A stretch of DNA of 45,145 nucleotides from Marinobacter algicola DG893 (GTDB lineage: Bacteria > Pseudomonadota > Gammaproteobacteria > Pseudomonadales > Oleiphilaceae): positions 1 to 45,145 of the forward strand of contig NZ_ABCP01000029.1 of NCBI RefSeq assembly GCF_000170835.1, in the 5' to 3' direction. The notes under the pieces were generated by a model. That model was not told where the DNA came from. It ran no database searches and saw only the letters and a program-made list of their open reading frames with translations. This document shows, piece after piece, positions 10,897-20,517 of the stretch. Position 1 is the first letter of the stretch, and each line of letters begins with the position of its first letter. A program made the position numbers and the translations under genes.

Positions 10897-13459
10897 CACT
10901 TCCTTCCTCACCGTCGACCTCTTCGGCATCGGTTTCAGCAATACGCTCAACACCCACAAGGCGTTCGTCTTCCTGGCTCAGTTTGATCAGGCGAACACCT
11001 TGGGTGTTCCGGCTCAGGACCGATACTTCGTCGGTGCGGGTACGCACAAGCGTGCCCTTGTCCGAGATCAGCATCATTTCGTCGCCTTCAAACAGCTGCA
11101 ACGCCGTGACCAGATTGCCGTTACGCTCGGAACACTGCATGGCGATAACGCCCTGGCTGCCCCGGCTGTAGGTCGGAAACTCGTCGAAGGTGGTGCGTTT
11201 ACCGTAGCCGTTTTCACTCGCCGTCAGCAGAACTGCGTCTTCCTGCGGAATGATCAGCGACACAACATGATGCCCTTCCGGCATTCTGATGCCACGCACA
11301 CCACGGGCCGTACGGCTCATCGGGCGTACCGCTTCTTCGTTGAAGCGAACGGCCTTGCCCGCCGAGGAGAACAGCATGACTTCCGCATCACCCTTGGTGA
11401 TGGCGGTACCAATCAGTGTGTCACCCTCGTCCAGCGACAGCGCAATCAGGCCGTTGCTGCGCGGACGGGAGAAATTCGGCAACGGCGTTTTCTTGACCAC
11501 ACCCGCCGAGGTGGCCATCAGCACGTACTGGTCTTCCGGGTAGTCACGAACCGGCAGGAAGGTGGTAATACGCTCCCCTTCTTCCAGCGGCAGGATGTTG
11601 ACCATCGGGCGACCGCGGGACGCGCGGCTTGCCCGGGGAATCTCAAACACCCGCAACCAGTACACCTTGCCCCGGTTGGAGAAGCAGAGAATGGTGTCGT
11701 GGGAGTTCGCTACCAGCAGTTTCTCGACGAAATCTTCGTCTTTCATAGACGTAGCGGCCTTGCCCCGACCACCACGGCGCTGGGCCTGGTAATCTTCAAC
11801 GGCCTGGGTCTTGGCATAACCACCGTGAGAGATGGTCACCACCAGATCTTCCTCGTCGATCAAGTCGGCGATGGTCAGGTCACGCTTGGAGCTGGTAATT
11901 TCGGTCAGACGGTTATCGCCAAACTCGCTCACTACGGCTTCCAGTTCCTCACGGATGACCTGCATAAGGCGGTCCGGGTCGCCCAGGATTTCCAACAGGT
12001 CGGCGATCTTCTCGAGAATGTCCTTGTACTCGTTCTGGAGCTTTTCGGTCTCAAGACCGGTCAGGCGGTGCAGGCGCAAGTCCAGGATCGCCTGAGCCTG
12101 TTCTGGCGACAGATGATAAAGGCCATTACGCAGGCCAAAGATCTCAGGCAGGTCGTCGGGGCGGCATGCGTCTTCGCCCGCCCGCTCAAGCATCGCCAGA
12201 ACGTCACCCGGTGCCCAGCCCTGGGCCATCAGCTTCTCTTTCGCCTCGGCCGCAGCCGGAGACGCCTTGATCAGCGCGATGATTTCATCGATGTTCGCCA
12301 ATGCGACCGTTAGGCCTTCCAGAATATGGCCACGTTCGCGGGCTTTGCGCAGTTCGTAGATGGTGCGGCGGGTAACCACTTCGCGGCGATGACGAACAAA
12401 CGCGTCCAGCATTTCCTTGAGGTTGAGGATTTTCGGCTCACCATTGATCAGGGCGACCATGTTGATGCCGAAGACCGTCTGCAACTGGGTATGGGCAAAG
12501 AGGTTATTGATGACCACATCGGGGTTTTCACCTCGACGTAGCTCAATCACAACCCGGATACCTTCTTTGTTGGACTCGTCCCGCAGCTCGGAGATACCTT
12601 CCAGTCGCTTCTCTTTTACCAGCTCCGCAATTTTCTCGATCAGCCGCGCTTTGTTCAGCTGGTATGGCAGCTCGGTAATAATGATGGCGTCGCGGTTGGT
12701 TTTCTTGTCGTGCTCGATTTCATGGCGGGCGCGGATGTAGATGCGCCCACGGCCGGTACGGTAGGCCTCAACAATGCCGGCACGACCATTAATAATGCCC
12801 TGGGTGGGGAAGTCCGGCCCCGGGATGTGCTCCATCAGGTCGTCGATGGTCATATCCGGGTTATCAATTAATGCCAGGCAGCCGTTCACAATTTCCGTCA
12901 GGTTATGGGGCGGAATATTGGTGGCCATACCCACGGCGATGCCTGAAGAACCGTTTACCAGCAGGTTGGGAATCCGAGTGGGCAGTACGTCCGGAATCTG
13001 TTCGGTGCCGTCGTAGTTGGCCACGAAATCCACGGTTTCCTTGTCCAGATCCGCCAGCAGGGAGTGGGCAATCTTCTCCATGCGAATCTCGGTATAACGC
13101 ATGGCAGCCGCGTTGTCGCCGTCGATGGAGCCAAAGTTACCCTGGCCATCCACCAGCGGGTAGCGCAGGGAAAACGGCTGGGCCATACGAACAATAGTGT
13201 CGTAAACCGCCGAGTCACCATGGGGGTGGTACTTACCGATGACGTCACCCACCACACGGGCGGATTTCTTGTAGGCTTTGTTCCAGTCGTTGTTGAGTTC
13301 GGACATGGCGAACAGTACGCGGCGATGCACCGGCTTGAGGCCGTCACGCACGTCTGGAAGTGCCCGCCCGACGATAACGCTCATGGCGTAATCGAGATAG
13401 GACTGTTTGAGCTCGTCTTCAATATTTACCGGCAGGATCTCTTTGGCTAACTCACCCAT
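10880..13459 (-). CDS. gyrA: DNA gyrase subunit A
   Basis: GyrA is the breakage-reunion subunit of DNA gyrase. The 859-aa protein has the catalytic tyrosine at residue 122 ([10 protein letters not shown]). The quinolone-resistance region reads [13 protein letters not shown] with Ser83 and Asp87, the susceptible type in E. coli numbering. The six-bladed C-terminal domain carries the GyrA box QRRGGRG (within [15 protein letters not shown]). The end is acidic, as usual. It heads the gyrA-serC-pheA-hisC-tyrA/aroA-cmk run. Confidence 0.98.
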   Translation of the reverse strand: MGELAKEILPVNIEDELKQSYLDYAMSVIVGRALPDVRDGLKPVHRRVLFAMSELNNDWNKAYKKSARVVGDVIGKYHPHGDSAVYDTIVRMAQPFSLRYPLVDGQGNFGSIDGDNAAAMRYTEIRMEKIAHSLLADLDKETVDFVANYDGTEQIPDVLPTRIPNLLVNGSSGIAVGMATNIPPHNLTEIVNGCLALIDNPDMTIDDLMEHIPGPDFPTQGIINGRAGIVEAYRTGRGRIYIRARHEIEHDKKTNRDAIIITELPYQLNKARLIEKIAELVKEKRLEGISELRDESNKEGIRVVIELRRGENPDVVINNLFAHTQLQTVFGINMVALINGEPKILNLKEMLDAFVRHRREVVTRRTIYELRKARERGHILEGLTVALANIDEIIALIKASPAAAEAKEKLMAQGWAPGDVLAMLERAGEDACRPDDLPEIFGLRNGLYHLSPEQAQAILDLRLHRLTGLETEKLQNEYKDILEKIADLLEILGDPDRLMQVIREELEAVVSEFGDNRLTEITSSKRDLTIADLIDEEDLVVTISHGGYAKTQAVEDYQAQRRGGRGKAATSMKDEDFVEKLLVANSHDTILCFSNRGKVYWLRVFEIPRASRASRGRPMVNILPLEEGERITTFLPVRDYPEDQYVLMATSAGVVKKTPLPNFSRPRSNGLIALSLDEGDTLIGTAITKGDAEVMLFSSAGKAVRFNEEAVRPMSRTARGVRGIRMPEGHHVVSLIIPQEDAVLLTASENGYGKRTTFDEFPTYSRGSQGVIAMQCSERNGNLVTALQLFEGDEMMLISDKGTLVRTRTDEVSVLSRNTQGVRLIKLSQEDERLVGVERIAETDAEEVDGEEGSDEQGV

Positions 13460-13586
13460 CGAGAAAGGTTCCTTTGCATTTGCTGGAAGTCGTTTCAGGG
13501 CCCTTCAGAGCGCCCCATAGTTATTCTTTAACAAGCGGCCAATACTACCACATTCAACCCCTTAGCGGGGGATATGGCGGTGGCCG

Positions 13587-14441
13587 TCAGTCAAAAACCA
13601 CAGTCTTGTTTTCGTAGGTAATCACACGGTCTTCAATGTGCGCCCGCAAGCCCCGTGAGAGTACGTTTTTCTCCACATCCTTGCCCAGCCGAACCATGTC
13701 TTCAATGGAGTCGCTGTGGCTGATGCGGACCACGTCCTGCTCAATAATGGGGCCTTCGTCCAGATCCTGGGTCACGTAATGACAGGTGGCACCAATCAGC
13801 TTCACACCCCGGCTATAGGCCTGATGGTATGGGCGGGCACCTGCGAACGACGGCAGGAAGCTGTGATGAATATTAATCACTTTGCCCGGGTACTTCTCGC
13901 ACAGGCTCCCCGGCAGGATTTGCATATACCGGGCGAGAACCACCACATCGGCTTCGTAGCCTTCTATCAGAGCATCCACTTCACCGAAGGCTTCATCGCG
14001 GTTGTTCTGGTTCACCGGAATATGGTGGTAGGGTATTTCATGCCATTCCACCATACGCCGGAGGTCTTCATGATTGGAAATAACCGCCACGATTTCGGCG
14101 TTGATCTCACGGCTGTGCCAGCGGTGAAGCAAATCCGCCACACAATGGGATTCCTTGCTGCACATCAGGATCACTTTCTTCGGCTGGGCCGAATCAGCAA
14201 TGTGCCAGTTCATATTGAACTCGCGGGCAATCGGCTCAAAGGCCGTGCGGAACTGGCCCAGGCCGAAAGGGATCGAGTTGGCCTTGATCTCATGCCGCAT
14301 GAAAAACCACCCGGTCTGGGTGTCGGAGTGGTGGCTCGCCTCTGTAATCCAGCCATTGTAGGTCGACAGAAAGTTGCTGACCTTGGCAACGATCCCCACC
14401 CGATCCGGGCAGGAAATCACAAGACGATAGGTATGCTCCAT
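13587..14441 (-). CDS. purU: Formyltetrahydrofolate deformylase
   Basis: The enzyme hydrolyses 10-formyl-tetrahydrofolate to formate and tetrahydrofolate, supplying formate and balancing one-carbon pools. The 284-aa protein has an N-terminal ACT domain (residues 5-80, YRLVISCPDRVGIVAKVSNFL). The formyltransferase fold that follows carries VVLARYMQILPG and INIHHSFLPSFAGARPYHQAY (catalytic Asn-His), and later the Asp in LDEGPIIEQDV. It is transcribed divergently from ggt across about 110 bases. Confidence 0.95.
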   Translation of the reverse strand: MEHTYRLVISCPDRVGIVAKVSNFLSTYNGWITEASHHSDTQTGWFFMRHEIKANSIPFGLGQFRTAFEPIAREFNMNWHIADSAQPKKVILMCSKESHCVADLLHRWHSREINAEIVAVISNHEDLRRMVEWHEIPYHHIPVNQNNRDEAFGEVDALIEGYEADVVVLARYMQILPGSLCEKYPGKVINIHHSFLPSFAGARPYHQAYSRGVKLIGATCHYVTQDLDEGPIIEQDVVRISHSDSIEDMVRLGKDVEKNVLSRGLRAHIEDRVITYENKTVVFD

Positions 14442-14549
14442 GGAAGCCTTTCCTTAATCTGATCCGGGATCACGGGCGCGCGACTTCACACCCTCAAAAA
14501 TGACCGGCTATGATAGCTTATCTGAGCACCAGAAACGAGGCACAGAAAC

Positions 14550-16313
14550 ATGGATAGACTCCCCCTACAGGTACGTACCCGAAAAGCCCTCGCGGGCCGC
14601 TCACTGGCCGCGAGAATGATGATCGCCCTGACGCTGCTCCTACCTCTACAACCGGTGACTGCAGAGGCCATTCTAGAGGGAGAACGCCACCACCCGGTGC
14701 AGGCCAGGAACGGCATGGTGGCCACCAGCCATACTCTGGCAACCGAAGTCGCATTGAACGTGCTTAAGAACGGCGGCAATGCTATGGATGCTGCCGTTAC
14801 GGCGGGATTCGCGCTGGCGGTTACCCAGCCACGCTCCGGCAACATTGGCGGCGGCGGATTTATGCTTTACGCACCGGGCAATGGTGAGGCGGTTGAGGCC
14901 ATCGACTATCGGGAGAAAGCACCGGCCGCTGCCACCAAAACCATGTTCCAGGACGACGATGGGAACGTGGTCGAGAATCGCAGCCGCTTTACCCACAAAG
15001 CATCCGGCGTGCCCGGCACCGTCGCCGGCCTGGCGATGGCCCTTGAGCGCCACGGCACACTGTCACTGGAAGAGGCTCTGGCCCCGGCGATCAAACTGGC
15101 ACGTGACGGCTTTATTGTACCCGCACGCTTCACCGAAGGCCTGGAACAGGCGCGGGAACGACTGCAGCGCTGGCCGGCGACTCTCGCCACCTTCTATAAA
15201 GAGGACGGCTCTCCGTGGCAGCCAGGCGAGCGATTTCGGCAACCGGAGCTTGCCGACACCCTTCAGCGCATTGCCGATCAAGGCATCGATGGCTTCTACG
15301 AAGGCAAAACCGCGCAGCTCATCGTGGAGGAAATGGAACGCAACGACGGCCTGATCACACTTCAGGACCTTAAGAACTACCAGCCCGGAATCCGCCAGCC
15401 GGTTCATGGCACCTACCGCGGCCACGACATCTATTCCATGTCACCGCCCTCTTCCGGCGGTACCCACATCGTGCAAATCCTTAACGTTCTCGAGGGATAC
15501 CCGCTCAGCGACTTTGGCCACAATTCCGCCGCCAGCATTCACCACATGGCCGAAGCCATGAAGCTCGCCTATGCCGACCGCGCGGAATACCTCGGAGATA
15601 CTGACTTTGTGGAGGTGCCGCTAAAGGGCCTGACCAGCAAGGCCTATGCCGAAGCGTTGCGCAAAACCATTGATCCGGCCAAAGCCCGGCCGTCGACCGA
15701 GATCAGTGCTGGCAACCCTGGGGCCTATGAAAGCCCGGAAACCACTCACTTCTCCGTGGTCGACCGCTGGGGCAACGCGGTTTCCAACACCTACACCATT
15801 AATTTCAGCTACGGCTCCGGCATCACAGTTGATGGGGCGGGCTTCCTGTTGAACAACGAAATGGACGACTTCAGCGCCAAGCCCGGCGAACCCAATGCCT
15901 ATGGACTGATTGGTGGCGAAGCCAACAAGGTGGAACCCGGCAAACGCATGCTGAGCTCCATGTCGCCAACGATTGTCAGGCGCGATGGTCGCAATTACCT
16001 GGTTACGGGAAGCCCTGGCGGGTCCCGAATCATCACGACAACCTTGCAGGTGCTGCTGAATGTGATTGATCATGGCATGAATATTCAGTCTGCGGTGAGC
16101 GCCCCAAGGGTTCATCACCAATGGTTGCCAGACGAGATCCGTATCGAACAGGGCATCAGCCCGGATACAGTGAGGCTGCTGGAAGAAAAGGGGCACAAGG
16201 TGGTGACGAAAAGCGCCATGGGCGCCATTCAGAGCATACTGATCGATGCTGAAGGGACGCTCCATGGCGGTGCAGATCCGCGCCGCAGCACGTCGTCAGC
16301 CATGGGATATTGA
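14550..16313 (+). CDS. ggt: Gamma-glutamyltranspeptidase
   Basis: This periplasmic enzyme transfers or hydrolyses the gamma-glutamyl group of glutathione. The 587-aa precursor has a signal-like N-terminus (basic residues, then MMIALTLLLPLQPVTAEA). The large-subunit start is conserved (NGMVATSHTLATEVALNVLKNGGNAMDAAV). The autocleavage nucleophile is Thr398 in ESPETTHFSVVD, and the oxyanion GSPGGSRIITT motif follows. Maturation into large and small subunits at Thr398 is expected. The gene stands alone on the plus strand, with a small downstream gene 25 bases later. Confidence 0.96.
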   Translation: MDRLPLQVRTRKALAGRSLAARMMIALTLLLPLQPVTAEAILEGERHHPVQARNGMVATSHTLATEVALNVLKNGGNAMDAAVTAGFALAVTQPRSGNIGGGGFMLYAPGNGEAVEAIDYREKAPAAATKTMFQDDDGNVVENRSRFTHKASGVPGTVAGLAMALERHGTLSLEEALAPAIKLARDGFIVPARFTEGLEQARERLQRWPATLATFYKEDGSPWQPGERFRQPELADTLQRIADQGIDGFYEGKTAQLIVEEMERNDGLITLQDLKNYQPGIRQPVHGTYRGHDIYSMSPPSSGGTHIVQILNVLEGYPLSDFGHNSAASIHHMAEAMKLAYADRAEYLGDTDFVEVPLKGLTSKAYAEALRKTIDPAKARPSTEISAGNPGAYESPETTHFSVVDRWGNAVSNTYTINFSYGSGITVDGAGFLLNNEMDDFSAKPGEPNAYGLIGGEANKVEPGKRMLSSMSPTIVRRDGRNYLVTGSPGGSRIITTTLQVLLNVIDHGMNIQSAVSAPRVHHQWLPDEIRIEQGISPDTVRLLEEKGHKVVTKSAMGAIQSILIDAEGTLHGGADPRRSTSSAMGY

Positions 16314-16338
16314 GGGGCACACAGCCCCGGGAGGTTTT

Positions 16339-16590
16339 ATGTTTTTATCCGTTCAGCTGAGCTGCTACCCACTCACCGATGACTACAAGCCGCCCATTCG
16401 TGCCGTTATCGAACGGCTTGAAAAGACGGGCCTGGAGATTTATCCGGGCCGCATGAGCACCGAAATGTTCGGTGAGTACGATGAAGTGATGCAGGTACTG
16501 TCGGACACCATGAAATGGTCGTTCGAGGAATACGGTAAAGCGGTGTTTGTGGCCAAGATCATGGAAGGTGACCGCAGGCCACGCCAATAA
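16339..16590 (+). CDS. YkoF/MTH1187-like thiamine-binding family protein
   Basis: This 83-aa cytoplasmic protein begins MFLSVQLSCYPLTDDYKPPI and includes IYPGRMSTEMFGEYDEVMQVL. That pattern fits the small YKOF/HMP-thiamine-binding ferredoxin-like family. I choose the ATG at 16339 because GGGAGG lies just upstream. An in-frame extension back to 16246 overlaps ggt and has no family character. It probably shares a transcript with ggt. The ligand is inferred from the family only. Confidence 0.72.
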   Translation: MFLSVQLSCYPLTDDYKPPIRAVIERLEKTGLEIYPGRMSTEMFGEYDEVMQVLSDTMKWSFEEYGKAVFVAKIMEGDRRPRQ

Positions 16591-16609
16591 CCAAGACTTC
16601 AAGGAAGGA

Positions 16610-16639
16610 GCCACGGATAGCTACCCTGCTATCCGTGGC
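16610..16639. terminator. Bidirectional terminator-like hairpin
   Basis: A perfect 12-bp stem GCCACGGATAGC/GCTATCCGTGGC with a 6-base loop sits between the convergent plus-strand gene ending at 16590 and the minus-strand gene ending at 16646. No strong T-tract follows on either side. Confidence 0.65.
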
Positions 16640-16645
16640 TGGCAT

Positions 16646-18229
16646 CTAGTCCGGTGTCACTCTCAGAACACGGCCGTCAGCACTGTCGGTGAGCAGGTAA
16701 ACCGCTCCCTCCGGGCCGGTTACCACATCCCGGATACGCTCATCCAGCTCAGCAAACAGAGCTTCCACTTCCGTTGCCTCACCCTCCGCCAACCGGACAC
16801 GATGCACCTGCCGGGTCACCAACCCGCCAACCAACAAATCGCCCTGCCACTGGGGAAACAGATCACCCGTGTATACGGTCATGCCCGATGGCGCGATGGA
16901 CGGCGTCCAATGCAACATTGGCGACTCAATGCCTTCACGTTCCCTGAACGGCGTTACCCGGGCGCCGGTGTAGTCCAGCCCGTGGGTAGTGACCGGCCAA
17001 CCATAATTGGCGCCCGGACGGATAACATTGATCTCATCTCCACCACGGGGACCGTGCTCATGGGCAATCAGCCGACCCTGACTGCTGTCGTAGGCCAGCC
17101 CCTGCACATTGCGATGACCATAGCTGTATATTTCACCCTCGTAGGCGTCGTGCCCTGCAAAAGGGTTGTCGTTCGGTACGCTGCCATCCGGGTTGAAGCG
17201 CACAATACTGCCAATGTGGTTTTGACGACGCTGGGCCTGCTCCCGGTAGTCAAAACCGTCTCCCAAGGTTAACACCAGCGTATTGTCCGGCAGCCATACC
17301 ATCCGCCCTCCATAGTGGGCATTGCCCTTCTTCGCCGGCTGCACCCGGAATATTTCGCTTACATTTTCCAGGCCCTGCTCACCCAGTTTTCCCCTGGCCA
17401 GGCAGGTGTGATTCGCGTCCATGGTGCCGCAGGCATAACTCAGGTAAATCTTGCGGCTGTCCTCAAAATTCCTGGCGGGAAGCACATCAAACAGCCCTGC
17501 CTGTCCGGACGCGAAAACCTCCGGTACGCCATCCAGCGGTTCCGGCATCAGGTCGCCGTTGGCCGCCAGCATTCGCAGCCGTCCAGGCCTTTCGGTAACC
17601 AGCATTCGCCCATCGGGCAGGAACGCCAGCGACCAGGGGTGTTCAAGGCCACTGGCCACGGTTTCAATCGTATAGCCCGAGGCCTCATCCGCCACGGCAT
17701 CAGATTCAGGCAGCGCCAGCCCGGCAACAACCAGCAGCATCACAACTGGCGCGGCAGAGGCTTTGCTTTTTTTACCGGGCAAACGCGAAACCAGAACGGC
17801 AAACAACCATCCCGAGAACGCAGCCGTTACCAGCATGGCAAACAGTCCCCCTATATCCCGTGTGGCCGCAATCAACGTAGGCATGGGCGCTAACGCATCC
17901 ACGATCCGTAAAGTCGCCCACAGCCCGACTGCCGCCGCAAGCGGGCACAGCCACAAACGGCCAGAACGACCGAAAAGCCGGGCCACAAGGGACGCAGCCG
18001 CCTGGGAGAACAGAAAGCTGAGCCCAAAGAGGATGGCGTACAAGGGGGCAAAGTTCAGCAGATCCAGGACGGTGGTGTCGAGACGGGTTCCCATACTGAT
18101 TTCAACCCCCAGGCCTTCCAGCGCCTGGAGATTGAACTGGGTTTGCACGAGGCTGCCCAGCAACGAACCCGCAATCAGCGCGACGATGAACGCCAACACC
18201 ACTGACCTCCAACCGACCGATGCTGCCAT
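16646..18229 (-). CDS. Membrane-anchored PQQ-type sugar dehydrogenase (GSDH family)
   Basis: The C-terminal 350 residues form a soluble glucose/sorbosone dehydrogenase-type beta-propeller. They begin YTIETVASGLEHPWSLAFLPDGRMLVTERPGRLRML and later carry IAHEHGPRGGDEINVIRPGANYGWP, the usual PQQ/calcium-site region. The propeller would be periplasmic. Unusually, the first 180 residues hold about five hydrophobic segments (for example VVLAFIVALIAGSLLGSLV and APVVMLLVVAGLALP) in place of a simple signal peptide. The start overlaps the yghU stop (TAATG), so the two are translationally coupled. The substrate is unknown. Confidence 0.85.
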   Translation of the reverse strand: MAASVGWRSVVLAFIVALIAGSLLGSLVQTQFNLQALEGLGVEISMGTRLDTTVLDLLNFAPLYAILFGLSFLFSQAAASLVARLFGRSGRLWLCPLAAAVGLWATLRIVDALAPMPTLIAATRDIGGLFAMLVTAAFSGWLFAVLVSRLPGKKSKASAAPVVMLLVVAGLALPESDAVADEASGYTIETVASGLEHPWSLAFLPDGRMLVTERPGRLRMLAANGDLMPEPLDGVPEVFASGQAGLFDVLPARNFEDSRKIYLSYACGTMDANHTCLARGKLGEQGLENVSEIFRVQPAKKGNAHYGGRMVWLPDNTLVLTLGDGFDYREQAQRRQNHIGSIVRFNPDGSVPNDNPFAGHDAYEGEIYSYGHRNVQGLAYDSSQGRLIAHEHGPRGGDEINVIRPGANYGWPVTTHGLDYTGARVTPFREREGIESPMLHWTPSIAPSGMTVYTGDLFPQWQGDLLVGGLVTRQVHRVRLAEGEATEVEALFAELDERIRDVVTGPEGAVYLLTDSADGRVLRVTPD

Positions 18230-19107
18230 TACTTCTCTCCAGAAGGCTCCAGCTTGTCCTGAGTGCGCAATTCAAAATCGCTGGCGTCGTGCCGTTCGTG
18301 TAACTGCCTGCTGTCCTCGCCCCAGGTGCGGTTAACCATCAATCCGCGCTTGACCGCTGGCCTTTCTGCGATTTCATCGGCCCAACGCATCACGTTCTTG
18401 TACGTGTGCGCTTCCAGGAACTCTGCCGCTTCGTACACCTTGTTTTTCACCAGTGCACCGTACCAGGGCCAGATCGCCATGTCCGCGATGGTGTATTCAT
18501 CACCCGCAATGTAGCGATTGTCAGCCAATTGCCGATCCAGCACATCCAGCTGGCGCTTCACTTCCATGGTGTAGCGGTTGATCGGGTACTCGTATTTTTC
18601 CGGTGCGTAGGCGTAGAAATGGCCAAACCCACCGCCCAGGAACGGCGCACTGCCCATTTGCCAGAATAACCAGTTCATGGTTTCCGTGCGCGCCACAATG
18701 TCCGTCGGCAGGAACTCACCAAACTTCTCAGCGAGGTAAAGCAGGATAGAACCGGATTCAAACACGCGGACGGCCGGACTGTGGGTGTGGTCCATCATGG
18801 CCGGGATCTTGGAGTTCGGGTTCGCGTTCACGAAACCACTGCCAAACTGCTCACCCTCAGTGATGCGGATCAGCCAGGCATCGTATTCCGCTTCCTTGAT
18901 ACCCTTGGCCAAGAGCTCCTCAAACATGATCGTGGCCTTCACGCCATTCGGGGTCGCCAAAGAATAGACCTGAAACGGGTGCTCCCCGACCGGCAACTCT
19001 TTCTCATGAGTGGGGCCGGCAATCGGACGATTGATTTGCGAGAAGGCTCCGCCGCTCTCGGCATCCCATTTCCAGACTCTCGGGGGCGTGTAGGTATCGT
19101 CGGTCAT
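18229..19107 (-). CDS. yghU: Glutathione-dependent disulfide reductase, YghU type
   Basis: This 292-aa glutathione transferase-like protein closely follows E. coli YghU in pattern: GGAFSQINRPIAGPTHEKELPVGEHPFQVYSL, then SGFVNANPNSKIPAM and FESGSILLYLAEKFG. The C-terminal helical domain has WLFWQMGSAPFLGGGFGHFYAYAPEK. YghU proteins reduce disulfides using two bound glutathiones; that activity is inferred. It is the upstream partner of the sugar dehydrogenase gene, overlapping by one base. Confidence 0.93.
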   Translation of the reverse strand: MTDDTYTPPRVWKWDAESGGAFSQINRPIAGPTHEKELPVGEHPFQVYSLATPNGVKATIMFEELLAKGIKEAEYDAWLIRITEGEQFGSGFVNANPNSKIPAMMDHTHSPAVRVFESGSILLYLAEKFGEFLPTDIVARTETMNWLFWQMGSAPFLGGGFGHFYAYAPEKYEYPINRYTMEVKRQLDVLDRQLADNRYIAGDEYTIADMAIWPWYGALVKNKVYEAAEFLEAHTYKNVMRWADEIAERPAVKRGLMVNRTWGEDSRQLHERHDASDFELRTQDKLEPSGEK

Positions 19108-19250
19108 TGGTTCATCCTCACTATTAACAGTTCACGGATCACAAGGCGATTAGTCAGTATGCATCCTACTCTGCTGAGTTATTGCAAAAAATGAATACTG
19201 ACAACTAATTTGGATTAAAGGCTTAAGGGTGTGTACCTCAAGGATGGCGA

Positions 19251-19580
19251 TCAGGACTGCGGAAAGCACACATTCCGACTTTGGGATGTCAGCTTGTTCC
19301 ACTTCGGTTTATTGTTTTTGCGTGCTTTCTTTAAATAAGCCACCACGTCATCGAAGTGTTTTTCAGTTGCCCCCATTTCTCTTGCCTCATCACGATGAAC
19401 GCCAGACATGAACGTCAATGCCTTGTATTCATCCTTTTGTTCATCAAGGGTGTCACTGATCACCGCCAGGTGCGAGGCACAGAAAATGTGCATGTTGCGC
19501 TTATCATAATCAACCTCCTGGGCCCAGCTGTTAAGGCTGAAAGCGGCCAGAAAGGCAAAAACGCATAGGGTTGGCTTCAT
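19251..19580 (-). CDS. Uncharacterised small exported protein
   Basis: I do not recognise this 109-aa protein. A signal peptide is clear (MKPTLCVFAFLAAFSLNSWA, cleavage before QEVDYD). The mature part is about 90 residues, charged and helical. It has two cysteines (IFCASHL and the near-terminal NVCFPQS) that could form a disulfide in the periplasm. It stands alone between yghU and a divergent plus-strand gene. Confidence 0.6.
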   Translation of the reverse strand: MKPTLCVFAFLAAFSLNSWAQEVDYDKRNMHIFCASHLAVISDTLDEQKDEYKALTFMSGVHRDEAREMGATEKHFDDVVAYLKKARKNNKPKWNKLTSQSRNVCFPQS

Positions 19581-19791
19581 GAGGCTTTACTCCCGGGACC
19601 AACAATGGATGTGAGTGCGCTGCCACTGTAGCAGACAGATTAAGGCCCGTACCGGAAGATTAAACCCCAGCGCTTGGGGACGTTAGCTACGCCTACAGCG
19701 GTTTGCGCTAATATAGTGATTACCTGTCGCGTTTACTGGGCCAGGCCAAGCCTGAATTGGAATCAGGGCAATAATAACAAGGGGGACTGCC

Positions 19792-20463
19792 ATGAAACGA
19801 ATGGTTCTCGCATCTGCCATCGGTATCGCTACCGTCACGGCCAGTATTTCTTTTTGGCTGAGCCAGACAGACTCCTCTGTCGACACCGCAAAATCGATCA
19901 GCAATCCACAAGCTGCCCCGGCACTGACTCAAGAGCTGCCGTCGACCAGTCAAAATCAGAACAGCGGGCTTACAGCCGAGCAACAGGCTTTACTGGACAA
20001 CCCGCAAACGCTGGAACTGGCCAATCGACTCGACTTTGAGGAGGAACTACATACCTTTTTTGCGAAAGCCAAGAGCCTGTCTTCGAAAGAACGCGCAGCG
20101 GAGGCAGCCATGCTGGAACAGCGCCTGGCCGAATACCAACGCAGGGGACAGGTCAGCGCAGCAGAGAGCCTGATGGTCCGCATTGCCATGACGAAACTCA
20201 CCATCGAAGACGAAGCCGCGCAGAAGCGGGCCTTGCAAGGCCTGATTGACCGGCAGAATGCCGCTGCGCAGGCTCGCAAGGAAGAGTGGCTGGCCAAACC
20301 CAAGCCGGAGTTTGAAGCCTATAAGCAGCAGGAAAAACAGATCGTAAAAGAGGTAATGGCTATGGCCAAAGTGCCCTCCGGGATGACCCGCAACGAATAC
20401 TTACGCCAGCGATTGCAGGAAGCCCGCGTGGCCGCTCACAAAAACGGCGATGCGCCACAATAA
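19792..20463 (+). CDS. Uncharacterised membrane-anchored helical protein
   Basis: I do not recognise this 223-aa protein with confidence. An N-terminal signal-anchor (MVLASAIGIATVTASISFWL) is followed by a low-complexity Ser/Gln/Pro linker. A charged, entirely helical body with coiled-coil character fills about residues 85-215. The layout recalls periplasmic folding helpers such as lipase chaperones, but no decisive motif is visible. It lies tail-to-tail with the secreted esterase gene. AAGGGGG just upstream supports the start. Confidence 0.6.
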   Translation: MKRMVLASAIGIATVTASISFWLSQTDSSVDTAKSISNPQAAPALTQELPSTSQNQNSGLTAEQQALLDNPQTLELANRLDFEEELHTFFAKAKSLSSKERAAEAAMLEQRLAEYQRRGQVSAAESLMVRIAMTKLTIEDEAAQKRALQGLIDRQNAAAQARKEEWLAKPKPEFEAYKQQEKQIVKEVMAMAKVPSGMTRNEYLRQRLQEARVAAHKNGDAPQ

Positions 20464-20475
20464 CGCATCGCCGTT
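20443..20475 (-). terminator. Terminator hairpin shared by convergent genes
   Basis: A 12-bp stem AACGGCGATGCG/CGCATCGCCGTT has the plus-strand gene's TAA stop inside its 9-base loop. On the minus strand the stem runs into five T, so it should terminate the pectinacetylesterase transcript. It may also protect the 3' end of the plus-strand message. Confidence 0.75.
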
Positions 20476-20517
20476 CCAGTCAGCTCCCCGATTCCGAAGA
20501 ACCTGAGACCCAATTTG

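Noticed and set aside
10796..12313. 505-aa plus-strand open frame opposite gyrA
   Set aside because: It is the antisense of a certain gyrA, has no recognisable domain, and several other long shadow frames occur opposite high-GC genes here.
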